Of a stretch of DNA of 64,000 bases, positions 17,376-24,918 are shown piece after piece; within the stretch, counting starts at the first letter, position 1, and each line of letters begins with the position of its first letter. The notes beneath the pieces were generated by a model. The model ran no database searches, had not been told where the DNA came from, and saw nothing but the letters and a program-made list of their open reading frames with translations. A program made the translations under genes and the position numbers. The stretch is from JACKDX01 sp964640175 (lineage in GTDB: Bacteria > Myxococcota_A > Polyangia > Polyangiales > GCA-016699535): assembly GCA_964640175.1 (NCBI GenBank), contig CAZXFW010000008.1, positions 1 through 64,000 on the forward strand, in the 5' to 3' direction.

Positions 17376-17503
17376 GTTGAGTCGTGGCGGCCTGTTCCGG
17401 CTGTTCCCCGCGCTGCGCCGACCCGGCCTAGCGCGGCCGCCGCGCCCCGGGCAAAAGTGGGCGCCCGTTCGCAGCCCTCGCAGGACCGCGCCCCGATGAT
17501 CAA

Positions 17504-17527
17504 CAGTCCCGCCCCCGCGCGGGACTG
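17504..17527. repeat. Inverted repeat near the island edge
   Basis: CAGTCCCGC (17504-17512) and GCGGGACTG (17519-17527), perfect arms of 9 bp with a 6-nt loop. A further partial copy of CAGTCCCG follows at 17542. It could be a terminator for the nuclease gene or a recombination-related site; no T-run follows. Confidence 0.4.
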
Positions 17528-17724
17528 CTAAACGCCGGGTCACAGTCCCGGCTCCTGTTAAATTTCTCTCGGTTCCTCTCTCCCGACGGGACGGAGAAGA
17601 GAGCGCGAACCGCGTCCCGGGCACGCTCCACGAGCCCCGCACGACGCGCGCGGCGCTCTCCGCGCGAACACGATCGCGGCGCGCGCCGCAGCGGCAGCGC
17701 GCAAACCCCTGCGAACTCAGCGGG

Positions 17725-17761
17725 AAAAAGACGAAGCCCCCGAGGCATGTACCTGGGGGCT
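17725..17761 (-). terminator. Rho-independent terminator of tRNA-Asn
   Basis: On the minus strand a stem AGCCCCC (17761-17755) pairs with GGGGGCT (17741-17735), extended by partial pairing in the loop, and is followed by TCGTC and five T (17729-17725). It lies 44 bp beyond the CCA end of tRNA-Asn, in the right orientation. Confidence 0.75.
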
Positions 17762-17772
17762 CCGTTAACTGG

Positions 17773-17796
17773 TCCTCGCTGCGAAGTTCGCGAGGA
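17773..17796 (-). repeat. Hairpin in the tRNA trailer
   Basis: TCCTCGC (17773-17779) and GCGAGGA (17790-17796) form a 7-bp stem with a 10-nt loop between the tRNA CCA end and the terminator. Likely part of the precursor trailer removed during 3' processing. Confidence 0.4.
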
Positions 17797-17804
17797 GGAA
17801 GAAA

Positions 17805-17880
17805 TGGCTCCGGGAGTAGGACTCGAACCTACGACCAATCGGTTAACAGCCGATCGCTCTACCTGCTGAGCTATCCCGGA
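17805..17880 (-). tRNA. tRNA-Asn (GTT anticodon), CCA encoded
   Basis: 76 nt. Acceptor TCCGGGA pairs with TCCCGGA; D-loop GCTCAGCAGGTAGAGC; anticodon loop CTGTTAA with GTT; T-arm AGGTTCGAGTCCT; genomic CCA at 17807-17805. A consensus-like promoter lies just upstream and a terminator just downstream. It marks the border between the GC-rich segment and the lower-GC chromosome, with the GC-rich DNA on the 3' side as expected for an element using a tRNA 3' end. Confidence 0.97.
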
Positions 17881-17894
17881 TCAACAGAGTCGCC

Positions 17895-17922
17895 ACTGTA
17901 CCCACAGAAAGGATGCTGTCAA
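17895..17922 (-). promoter_or_regulatory. Promoter of tRNA-Asn
   Basis: Minus strand: -35 TTGACA (17922-17917, perfect consensus), 16-nt spacer, -10 TACAGT (17900-17895). Predicted start about 8 nt before the mature tRNA 5' end. It lies on the lower-GC side of the junction. Confidence 0.7.
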
Positions 17923-17929
17923 CGTAGGC

Positions 17930-17958
17930 TTGTGCGGAAACGCGATTGATTTTATAGG
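17930..17958 (+). promoter_or_regulatory. Candidate promoter of purE
   Basis: TTGTGC (17930-17935), 17-nt spacer, TATAGG (17953-17958), about 80 bp upstream of purE. Moderate match to sigma70; no operator or riboswitch is seen. Confidence 0.4.
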
Positions 17959-18036
17959 GGAAATGAGCATCGCGTGCCTAGGGGCACACCATGCCGCTGA
18001 TAACCTCCAAATCACCCGAAAGAGAGGCTTCTTCTG

Positions 18037-18543
18037 ATGCCACGCACTACCCGCACTACCCACACCTTGATCCCCAAAAAGCCCCTGGTGGGCATTTTGA
18101 CAGGCAGTCCAAGCGATCTTGAACTTGTGCAAAAGACCAAACAAACCTTGGATCGGCTTAAAATTCCCTGTGAACTCAAGGTGTTATCTGCCCACCGCAC
18201 GCCAGATCGCGTGGTGACCTACGTGAAAAAGGCGCCGCAACGTGGCATCGAGGTGTTGATCGCCTGTGCCGGTATGGCAGCCCATTTGGCGGGCGTGGTG
18301 GCCGGGCATACGTTTTTGCCGGTCATTGGCGTGCCGCTTAACTCCAAACAGATGGGAGGCCTCGATGCCTTGCTTAGCACCGTGCAGATGCCACCAGGTA
18401 TTCCAGTAGCCACAGTGGCGGTGGATGGCACCACAAACGCCGCATTTTTAGCAGCGCGAATTTTAGCGCTTAAATATCCCACGATCAACAGCGCCCTTCA
18501 AACACAACTTGAAGAGCAGCGTAAGCTTTACAGCAAGATCTAA
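18037..18543 (+). CDS. purE: N5-carboxyaminoimidazole ribonucleotide mutase
   Basis: 168 residues, full class I PurE: GILTGSPSDLELV (nucleotide-binding start), ELKVLSAHRTPDRVV with the active-site His, IACAGMAAHLAGVVAGHT and the PVIGVP segment. Converts N5-CAIR to CAIR in purine synthesis, cytoplasmic octamer. GAGAGG lies upstream of the ATG. No purK is adjacent; the convergent TPR gene ends 40 bp away. First protein gene of the lower-GC segment. Confidence 0.95.
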   Translation: MPRTTRTTHTLIPKKPLVGILTGSPSDLELVQKTKQTLDRLKIPCELKVLSAHRTPDRVVTYVKKAPQRGIEVLIACAGMAAHLAGVVAGHTFLPVIGVPLNSKQMGGLDALLSTVQMPPGIPVATVAVDGTTNAAFLAARILALKYPTINSALQTQLEEQRKLYSKI

Positions 18544-18583
18544 GATGCACATTCCATCTCTGGCCTACGGGTGCGTGTAACCT

Positions 18584-21500
18584 TTAGTCGGTTTTGTGGC
18601 CGTAGGCTTTAACGATGGCTTCGACATCTTGCCGATCCAACGCCGTGGACGGTGCAATGTCGAGATACTTTTGATAGTGGACGAGTGCTTCGTCTTGACG
18701 CCCTTGTAACGACAGCGCCTCTGCATACACGCGGTGTGCTTCAGGCAACCAAGGCGGGACGGGCTTTTGAGGATCACCCAACGCTGTGGCTTGACTTAGC
18801 GCCTGTTGCGCTTCACGCGGTTGACCCACATCCATAAACAACGCACCTAAGCGCGCCCACCATTCGCCACGCTCTTTGTCATACGACAGCGCCTTGTGAT
18901 ACGCGTCGATGGCTGAACGCACCTGACGAAGTTGGTCATACGCATCGCCCAAATGAGCATAGATTTCATAACGACTGGGCTTGAGTTTTAAGGCGCGTTC
19001 AAAATCGTCGCGTGCATCCTTAACAGCGCCAGCGCGTAATCGAATACGCCCACGCACCCAATACGCTTCACCCATGCTTGGATCCAATTCAAGTGCTTCG
19101 TTGACAAACTCAAGCGCTTGTCCCAAGGAACCGAGCTCCAGTGCAGCCCACCCTGCGTATGTTTGATACTCGCTTTGTCTGGCATCCAATGCCGTGGAAC
19201 GTTGAAAATTGGTCAACGCTTCATTGTAGCGCTTGCGTGCAAAGTCGACTCGCCCAAGGAAATACGACACATCGGCAGAGTTAGGCCGAAGTTTAGCCAC
19301 ATTGGTGAGCGTCGCTTCCGCCGCGTCGATATGGCCTGCCTCCACTTGACACGCACCAAGACGCAGCATCAAGCCCGAGTCTTGGGGTGCTTTTTCCAAC
19401 GCCATTCGATAATTGCGCACCGCAACTTCCCATTCACCCCGTGCTTCGAAAATACGTCCTCGTTCTAATGCAAGCTCTGGATAGGTTGGATCGCGTTTTT
19501 CGACTTCATCAAACTGCGCCTTGGCTTCATCCAGCTTACCGGCATGGCGCAAACCCACACCAAGATCAAACTGAATGTCCAAGTTATTAGGTTCAAGTTC
19601 CAGCGCACAATGAAAGTACTGAAGGGCAGCGTCGGTGTTGCCGCGTGCCAGTTCGGACTGGCCCATCATGCGACGGCGCTCTGCGTTGTCTGGAACGTAT
19701 CCCTCAGCCTTGCGTAAGACTTGAGCAGCCTCAGAAGGGCGCGCCGTGGCGACATACAGCTGCGAAAGCATAATGTACCCGGCAAAGTTTTTAGGTGCGA
19801 GCTCAATAGCTTCCTGAAGATGCTTTTCTGCGACGTCAAAGTTTCCGAGCTCTTGTTCACACTTGCCCAACCACAACTTGATTTCAGCATCTTTGGGATA
19901 CTCTTTGATCAAAGGCTGCAACATGTCTCGGGCCATTTGCACACGGCCCATATCCAACAGAGCCTTGGCAGCCCCTAGTTTCGCTTGGACAAGCACTGGC
20001 CTGTCCTCCGCAGCGATCAATGACACCGCGGCAGGCGCTGGTGCATTTGCACTCCCATTGATCACCGATTCAAAACGAGCTAGCGCATCTGCTGGGCGCT
20101 TGTCGCGTAACAGCATGCGTCCTGCGCCAAGAAGCGCTTCTGCACGTATGGCATCGATCTTAAGCGCATCCGCATAGGCCTGATTGGCTTCTTTTAGACG
20201 GCCTTCTTGTTCGTAAATAAGGCCGATCAAAGAAAATGCCGTGGCACGCTCTTGCTTGGGCGCTAGCAGCGCTTTGCCATTAACAGGCGTTGCTCCAGCC
20301 ACCTGTGAAGCAAACACAAGGCCTTCTTTCAATGCCTCTTGGCTGCCTTCTTTCCAGAGCAACTGAGCATGCATCAGCCGAGCGCCACTATGCTGAGGGC
20401 TCAACTTAAGCAGGGCTTGTATGGCAGTTTGTGCTTTAGCAGGTTGGTTGCTTTGGGCATACACACGCACCAAGCCCCACTGCGCTGCTGCACGAGCCCC
20501 AAGACGAAGCGCTGTTTGAAAATCGCGCTCTGCATCTTTGAGCTTGTCTTTTTTAAGTGCGAGCTCTGCGCCGAGCAATGCGGCGACAAAATCCTGGGCA
20601 GATTGAGCTCTCGCTTGATGAAGATACGTTTCTGCTTTGTCATACCCACCTGCGGCCGCTTCTTTGGCAGCAAGCGCCAGGTCTTTCCCCGGCACATTCC
20701 ATTCGCGATCTTCCAAACGACTTGAGATCATGCTCAGGTGCGAGGTGCTGCCTTCAGTTCCCGCAAACCGCAATTGATACAATGCTTCATGTACCAAGCT
20801 GCGTGACAATAGAGCACGGTTGAGTCCCATTTTTTTTCGGCCGCCCGCAAGCACACGCAACGCTTCAGTCCTGTCTGCAAATGTATCGTTGGCGACAAGC
20901 TCTTCGGCTTGTTGAATGACGCGACGTGCTTCGGCTGGCTTACCGGCAGCGGGAAGATATTGCTCTATGGTGTAGATGCCGAAATAGCCATGCTCCGTAA
21001 ATCCAAGCGCTGCCCCAGCACCAAACAATAAAAGGAGCACGCCTGCAGAAATAATCAATGCATTGAACTTGAACTTTGACTTAGGGGCTTCAACGGGTGT
21101 TGCAGGCTGAGATCCTGCACGGACAGCTTCTGGAGCAGCCGGGCTAAACCCTGCTAACGCATCATTGGGCTCTTCGGGAATGTCCGAAAACTCCATGGAC
21201 TCAGCGCTCTCCCCCATGCCCAAGTCCACTTGACCGAACGCCGCGGATGAAGCCTGCTCGGGCTCGTCATCCTGAAGAAAGTCTTTGGAATCAAACTCCA
21301 AGGATTCGATGGTCTGCCCTGCTTTGGAGTCGGCGGTCTGATCCACACTTCCAAACAACTCTGCATACGCTGCCTCGTCTGCAGAACCGTGAATCCCCGC
21401 CCCTGTATCCGGAGATGCACTCACCCGTAATGCATTCTGCAAGGCTGCACCCGCTGTACTCGTGATTTCTTCAAAGGGGTTGTAATCGCTCTGGGGAGTC

Positions 21501-22354
21501 AGTTTTCGAGACGAAGAGCCACCTTGCTCGCCAAAGGCAGGCGGTGGCTCGGACATGCCCAGGTCAAGCTCAGAAAAATCCATCGAGGGAGCACCACTGC
21601 TCCTATGGCCGGAAGAAGGCCCCAACCCTGCCTTTGGCCTGGGCAAGGACGCCCCTTGCTTTGCCACTGGCACATCCACAGTAAACTTGGCTGCCGGCAA
21701 ATCCGGCATGACTTGAAGCGCAGGAAGGTCTGAATGACTGGGCGCCGGTAAGTCAACCTCAAAAGGATCGAGCAACTCCAACGAGTCTTCTAGCGATTCT
21801 GGAGGCAATGGCTGAGGGGTAGCTTTCACAGCAGGTAAGTCTGAGCTGCCATGAAACTCGGCAAAAGGATCGAGAGGCGGTGGCGAGGGTGTACGAGGCG
21901 CAGAGACTCGACTTAACTCAGGAGGCATCACCTTGTTGCTCACAGACGAGGCAGGCACAGGTGTCTTAATCGCAGGCAGGTCCAAGCCTACAGGTGTTTG
22001 TGCAGAAGCACGTGATGCTTGAGTGCTAACCGCTGGCGCTACTGCCCCCAGCCGTGAAGTATAATGTGGTGCCGCTTTGGGATCTGAGCGCAACACAGGC
22101 TTGGGTAACGGCGCATTGACGGCTGGGGCTCTTAACCGCGGAGGCTCGGGCCGCGTAAGCACAGGAGGCGCACCTTGCCGTGTCACGTTTTGTGGCGATG
22201 GATTGAACGGAGGCTTTGCCGCAGAGGTGCCTTCGGGTGGGTGAAGCACCACCGATGTCCCACACTTCGGGCATCGCATCTTCATCCCAGAAGCAGGAAT
22301 GCGTTGTTCATCGACGTCATAAGACGCCATGCAAGAGGCGCAGGTCACGTGCAT
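18584..22354 (-). CDS. Large TPR protein with N-terminal zinc ribbon and one TM segment
   Basis: 1256 residues from the ATG at 22354 (GAGG upstream; the frame is open to 22405). Residues 3-37 are an MJ0042-type zinc ribbon (CASC, then RCPKCG). A Pro/Ser-rich, acidic, low-complexity region follows (about 38-430), one TM helix (ALIISAGVLLLLFGAGAALG, about 435-455), then some 15 or more TPR repeats to the C-terminus. The topology puts the zinc ribbon and the repeats on opposite sides of the inner membrane. Known: this architecture is common in Myxococcota, where such proteins scaffold envelope or motility complexes. The specific partner is unknown. Confidence 0.8.
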   Translation of the reverse strand: MHVTCASCMASYDVDEQRIPASGMKMRCPKCGTSVVLHPPEGTSAAKPPFNPSPQNVTRQGAPPVLTRPEPPRLRAPAVNAPLPKPVLRSDPKAAPHYTSRLGAVAPAVSTQASRASAQTPVGLDLPAIKTPVPASSVSNKVMPPELSRVSAPRTPSPPPLDPFAEFHGSSDLPAVKATPQPLPPESLEDSLELLDPFEVDLPAPSHSDLPALQVMPDLPAAKFTVDVPVAKQGASLPRPKAGLGPSSGHRSSGAPSMDFSELDLGMSEPPPAFGEQGGSSSRKLTPQSDYNPFEEITSTAGAALQNALRVSASPDTGAGIHGSADEAAYAELFGSVDQTADSKAGQTIESLEFDSKDFLQDDEPEQASSAAFGQVDLGMGESAESMEFSDIPEEPNDALAGFSPAAPEAVRAGSQPATPVEAPKSKFKFNALIISAGVLLLLFGAGAALGFTEHGYFGIYTIEQYLPAAGKPAEARRVIQQAEELVANDTFADRTEALRVLAGGRKKMGLNRALLSRSLVHEALYQLRFAGTEGSTSHLSMISSRLEDREWNVPGKDLALAAKEAAAGGYDKAETYLHQARAQSAQDFVAALLGAELALKKDKLKDAERDFQTALRLGARAAAQWGLVRVYAQSNQPAKAQTAIQALLKLSPQHSGARLMHAQLLWKEGSQEALKEGLVFASQVAGATPVNGKALLAPKQERATAFSLIGLIYEQEGRLKEANQAYADALKIDAIRAEALLGAGRMLLRDKRPADALARFESVINGSANAPAPAAVSLIAAEDRPVLVQAKLGAAKALLDMGRVQMARDMLQPLIKEYPKDAEIKLWLGKCEQELGNFDVAEKHLQEAIELAPKNFAGYIMLSQLYVATARPSEAAQVLRKAEGYVPDNAERRRMMGQSELARGNTDAALQYFHCALELEPNNLDIQFDLGVGLRHAGKLDEAKAQFDEVEKRDPTYPELALERGRIFEARGEWEVAVRNYRMALEKAPQDSGLMLRLGACQVEAGHIDAAEATLTNVAKLRPNSADVSYFLGRVDFARKRYNEALTNFQRSTALDARQSEYQTYAGWAALELGSLGQALEFVNEALELDPSMGEAYWVRGRIRLRAGAVKDARDDFERALKLKPSRYEIYAHLGDAYDQLRQVRSAIDAYHKALSYDKERGEWWARLGALFMDVGQPREAQQALSQATALGDPQKPVPPWLPEAHRVYAEALSLQGRQDEALVHYQKYLDIAPSTALDRQDVEAIVKAYGHKTD

Positions 22355-22450
22355 GCTATTTTCACCTCGAAGCAACGTTAGAAAACCAAAGCGAGATGGT
22401 ATCACGCTTTGCCTTGACCTCGCACTTCCTTAGCGTAATAACTCCATTCT

Positions 22451-22762
22451 ATGAAGCAAACCCTGTCGTTGGATATTGGTGGTACACGCTATAAAGTGAG
22501 CGCAGACGCGGATGAAGCACATGTTCAGAGGCTGGCCGCCATCGTCAACGAACGGATTAAGGCACTTGGCCCTGGAGCTTCTCGTGCTACCCCAGCACAA
22601 AAACTCGTGATTATTGCCCTTGGTCTTGCTGACGACCTACTGCAATCTGAGGCTAGGCAGCACTCCCTACAACAAACTACACGTGCCGTCATTGAAGGCA
22701 CCATTGAGCGCATCGACCAGCGCTTGAACACAAGTACAGCAGCCAATCACACCCAAGGGTAG
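22451..22762 (+). CDS. zapA: Cell division protein ZapA
   Basis: 103 residues: LDIGGTRYKVSADADEAHVQ start typical of ZapA, LAAIVNERIKAL, then a C-terminal coiled coil (KLVIIALGLADDLLQSEARQ). ZapA bundles FtsZ filaments at midcell. It is divergent from the TPR gene and followed 10 bp later by the 5-formyl-THF cyclo-ligase gene, a pairing widespread in proteobacteria; the gap leaves no room for a 6S RNA between them. Confidence 0.9.
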   Translation: MKQTLSLDIGGTRYKVSADADEAHVQRLAAIVNERIKALGPGASRATPAQKLVIIALGLADDLLQSEARQHSLQQTTRAVIEGTIERIDQRLNTSTAANHTQG

Positions 22763-22772
22763 GCGCACCTAC

Positions 22773-23372
22773 ATGGAAAAGGACCTGTCGCGCTTGCAAC
22801 AACAGGTCAAGGCGCAATTGCGCAATCAAATGGATGCACTACGGCAGGCTCTGCCGCACACTGCACGAAAAGCGCGTTCCGAAACGGCGTGTCAGCGTCT
22901 CTCAGCGCTTAACTCCTATCAACACGCAAACTCCATCGCACTTTACATGGCGTTTAATGCCGAGCTTGAGCTAGGGATGCTCTTGGAAACTTGTCTTCAA
23001 GGCCCTCAAACGCTGTATCTGCCGCGGCTTGATCCATCCACCCACACCATCTCCCTACACGCTGTCCCGAGCCTCCAGGCACTCATTCCAAGCCGCTTCG
23101 GCATACTTGAACCCCCCGCTACAAGCCCCACCATTGCCCCCCAAGCGCTTGAGGTTATCGTGATTCCAGCCCTTGCCGCCGATCCACGGGGCTATCGCAT
23201 TGGCTACGGCCAAGGGCACTATGACAGGCTGCTTCCGCAAATGCCGCAAGCCCTAAAAATCTGCGTGCTTTACGATTTTCAACTGATTGCGGAAGTCCCC
23301 AACGAACCTCACGACCAACGCGTTGATGTGGTCGTTACCGATCAGCGGATGGTCGAGCCTGTCACACCTTAA
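22773..23372 (+). CDS. 5-formyltetrahydrofolate cyclo-ligase
   Basis: 199 residues of the 5-FTHF_cyc-lig family: N-terminal basic helix KAQLRNQMDALRQALP, central VIPALAADPRGYRIGYGQGH and the GQGHYDRLL substrate/ATP motif. Converts 5-formyl-THF to 5,10-methenyl-THF with ATP. Known gene names include fau and ygfA. It probably shares a transcript with zapA. Confidence 0.92.
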   Translation: MEKDLSRLQQQVKAQLRNQMDALRQALPHTARKARSETACQRLSALNSYQHANSIALYMAFNAELELGMLLETCLQGPQTLYLPRLDPSTHTISLHAVPSLQALIPSRFGILEPPATSPTIAPQALEVIVIPALAADPRGYRIGYGQGHYDRLLPQMPQALKICVLYDFQLIAEVPNEPHDQRVDVVVTDQRMVEPVTP

Positions 23373-23411
23373 TCGCGCCCCTGCAACCTACAGGCTATGG
23401 GATGTGCTGGC

Positions 23412-24878
23412 TCATCCGTCCAGCATTTGCTTGAGCGTGGTGTTGAGCAATTGAGGGTTGAGTTTGCCTTGGGTCGCACGCATCACTTGCCCCACAAAAA
23501 AGCCAATCAAGCTCACCTTACCTGCTTTGTATTGAGCAACTTTGTCAGGATTTGCCTCCAACACTTTGCGAATCTCAGTTTCAATGGCAGAGGTGTCCGT
23601 CACCTGCACCAAGCCTTGCTCCTTGACGATGTGCGGCGCGCTTTTGCCGCTTTGCAGCATCGAGGCAAACACATCTTTGGCCATTTTGCCACTGATGGTG
23701 CCGTCATCCACCAATGCCAAAAGCTCCACCACGTGTTCCGGCTCTACTGGAAAACTCGCATCCAACCCCGACGTTTTAGTGTGTCTTAGCACCTCGGCTT
23801 GAATAAAATTGGCCACACGTTTTGCGAGTTGATCCAAAGGCACATCACTTTTGCGTTGGGTAAACAGATCCACCGTTTGCTCGAAAAATGCCGCGATACG
23901 CGGATGCCCTGTTAAAACCTGTGCATCCACCGGTGTCAGACCAAACTCTGTCTGCCAACGCGTGCGCTTGGTCAAAGGCAACTCCGGAAGTGTGCCTCGA
24001 AGCTCGGCAATCCATTCCTCGGGAATCATTAAAGGTGGTAAATCAGGATCAGGAAAATACCGATAATCGTGTGCTTCTTCTTTACCGCGCATCGTTAGCG
24101 TTTTGCCCTGCCCATCGCTCCAGGTACGGGTTTCCATGACAACCTTCCCGCCACCGGAAACCAATGCCTCCTGACGTGCAATTTCGTACTCCAAGGCCTT
24201 ACGAACAAACCGGAAGGAGTTGATGTTTTTGAGTTCGACCCGCGTTCCAAGCTCTGTTTGTCCTACAGGACGAATCGAGACGTTAGCGTCACAACGAAAT
24301 GAACCTTCTTCAAGATTGCCATCGTTGATACCCACAAACAACAACACCTCACGCAGGCGTTTCAAATAAACCTCTGCTTCGGCAGCACTGCGCAAATCTG
24401 GATGAGTCACAATCTCAACCAACGGCACACCTGCACGGTTGAAATCCACTAACGTCTCACGGGCAGAGCCAGCTCCGTGAATATTCTTAGCGGCATCTTC
24501 CTCCATGTGAATGCGTTGAATACGAATCGTCCTTGACTGGCCCTCGACATCGATAATGACTTCACCGTTTTCTGCATAAGGAAACTCGTATTGAGAAATC
24601 TGATACCCCTTAGGTAAATCCGGATAAAAATAATGCTTGCGATCAAAACGGCTCTTGGTGCGAATCTGGCAACCAAGAGAAAGCGCAGCTTGCACGGCCA
24701 TGCGCACAGCACCCCGGTTTGGAACAGGCAAAGCGCCTGGTAAGGCCAAGCACACAGGAGAGATTTGGGTATTGGGAGGAGAACCAAAGGCTGCCGAGGC
24801 AGGCGAAAACAACTTTGCTTTGCTTAGTAGCTGGGCATGAACCTCCAACCCGATCACAGCTTCATAAGACACCGACAT
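23412..24878 (-). CDS. gatB: Aspartyl/glutamyl-tRNA(Asn/Gln) amidotransferase subunit B
   Basis: 488 residues from the ATG at 24878 (MSVSYEAVIGLEVHAQL is the conserved beginning; the open frame extends upstream across the divergent uvrC start). Motifs: FDRKHYFYPDLPKGYQISQY, IHMEEDAAKNIHG, EGSFRCDANVSIRP, YRYFPDPDLPPL and a C-terminal GatB/YqeY helical domain. Binds misacylated tRNA and performs the ATP-dependent amidation with GatA and GatC, which are not in the window. Confidence 0.95.
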   Translation of the reverse strand: MSVSYEAVIGLEVHAQLLSKAKLFSPASAAFGSPPNTQISPVCLALPGALPVPNRGAVRMAVQAALSLGCQIRTKSRFDRKHYFYPDLPKGYQISQYEFPYAENGEVIIDVEGQSRTIRIQRIHMEEDAAKNIHGAGSARETLVDFNRAGVPLVEIVTHPDLRSAAEAEVYLKRLREVLLFVGINDGNLEEGSFRCDANVSIRPVGQTELGTRVELKNINSFRFVRKALEYEIARQEALVSGGGKVVMETRTWSDGQGKTLTMRGKEEAHDYRYFPDPDLPPLMIPEEWIAELRGTLPELPLTKRTRWQTEFGLTPVDAQVLTGHPRIAAFFEQTVDLFTQRKSDVPLDQLAKRVANFIQAEVLRHTKTSGLDASFPVEPEHVVELLALVDDGTISGKMAKDVFASMLQSGKSAPHIVKEQGLVQVTDTSAIETEIRKVLEANPDKVAQYKAGKVSLIGFFVGQVMRATQGKLNPQLLNTTLKQMLDG

Positions 24879-24918
24879 GCGGAGGCTATATACTTCAAGC
24901 GGTGGGTTTAGTCGAACC

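Larger units (their letters stand above)
17376..17804. other. Gene-free island edge
   Basis: No supported gene in this 429-bp GC-rich stretch. It holds a 9-bp inverted repeat (17504-17527), the tRNA terminator (17725-17761) and a 7-bp hairpin (17773-17796). The annotated-looking minus-strand frame here runs through the tRNA and is a shadow. If the island inserted at the tRNA 3' end, its attachment site should lie here, but no repeat of the tRNA end was found elsewhere in the window. Confidence 0.5.

Noticed and set aside
15780..17642. 620-residue minus-strand frame
   Set aside because: Mirrors the cupredoxin and nuclease genes; no motif or start site.
17376..17804. attL site duplicating the tRNA 3' end
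   Set aside because: No second copy of the terminal tRNA sequence was found in the window.
17500..17838. 112-residue minus-strand frame
   Set aside because: Begins inside tRNA-Asn and reads its T-arm; a well-known tRNA artefact.
22763..22772. 6S RNA between zapA and the cyclo-ligase gene
   Set aside because: Only 10 bp separate the genes.
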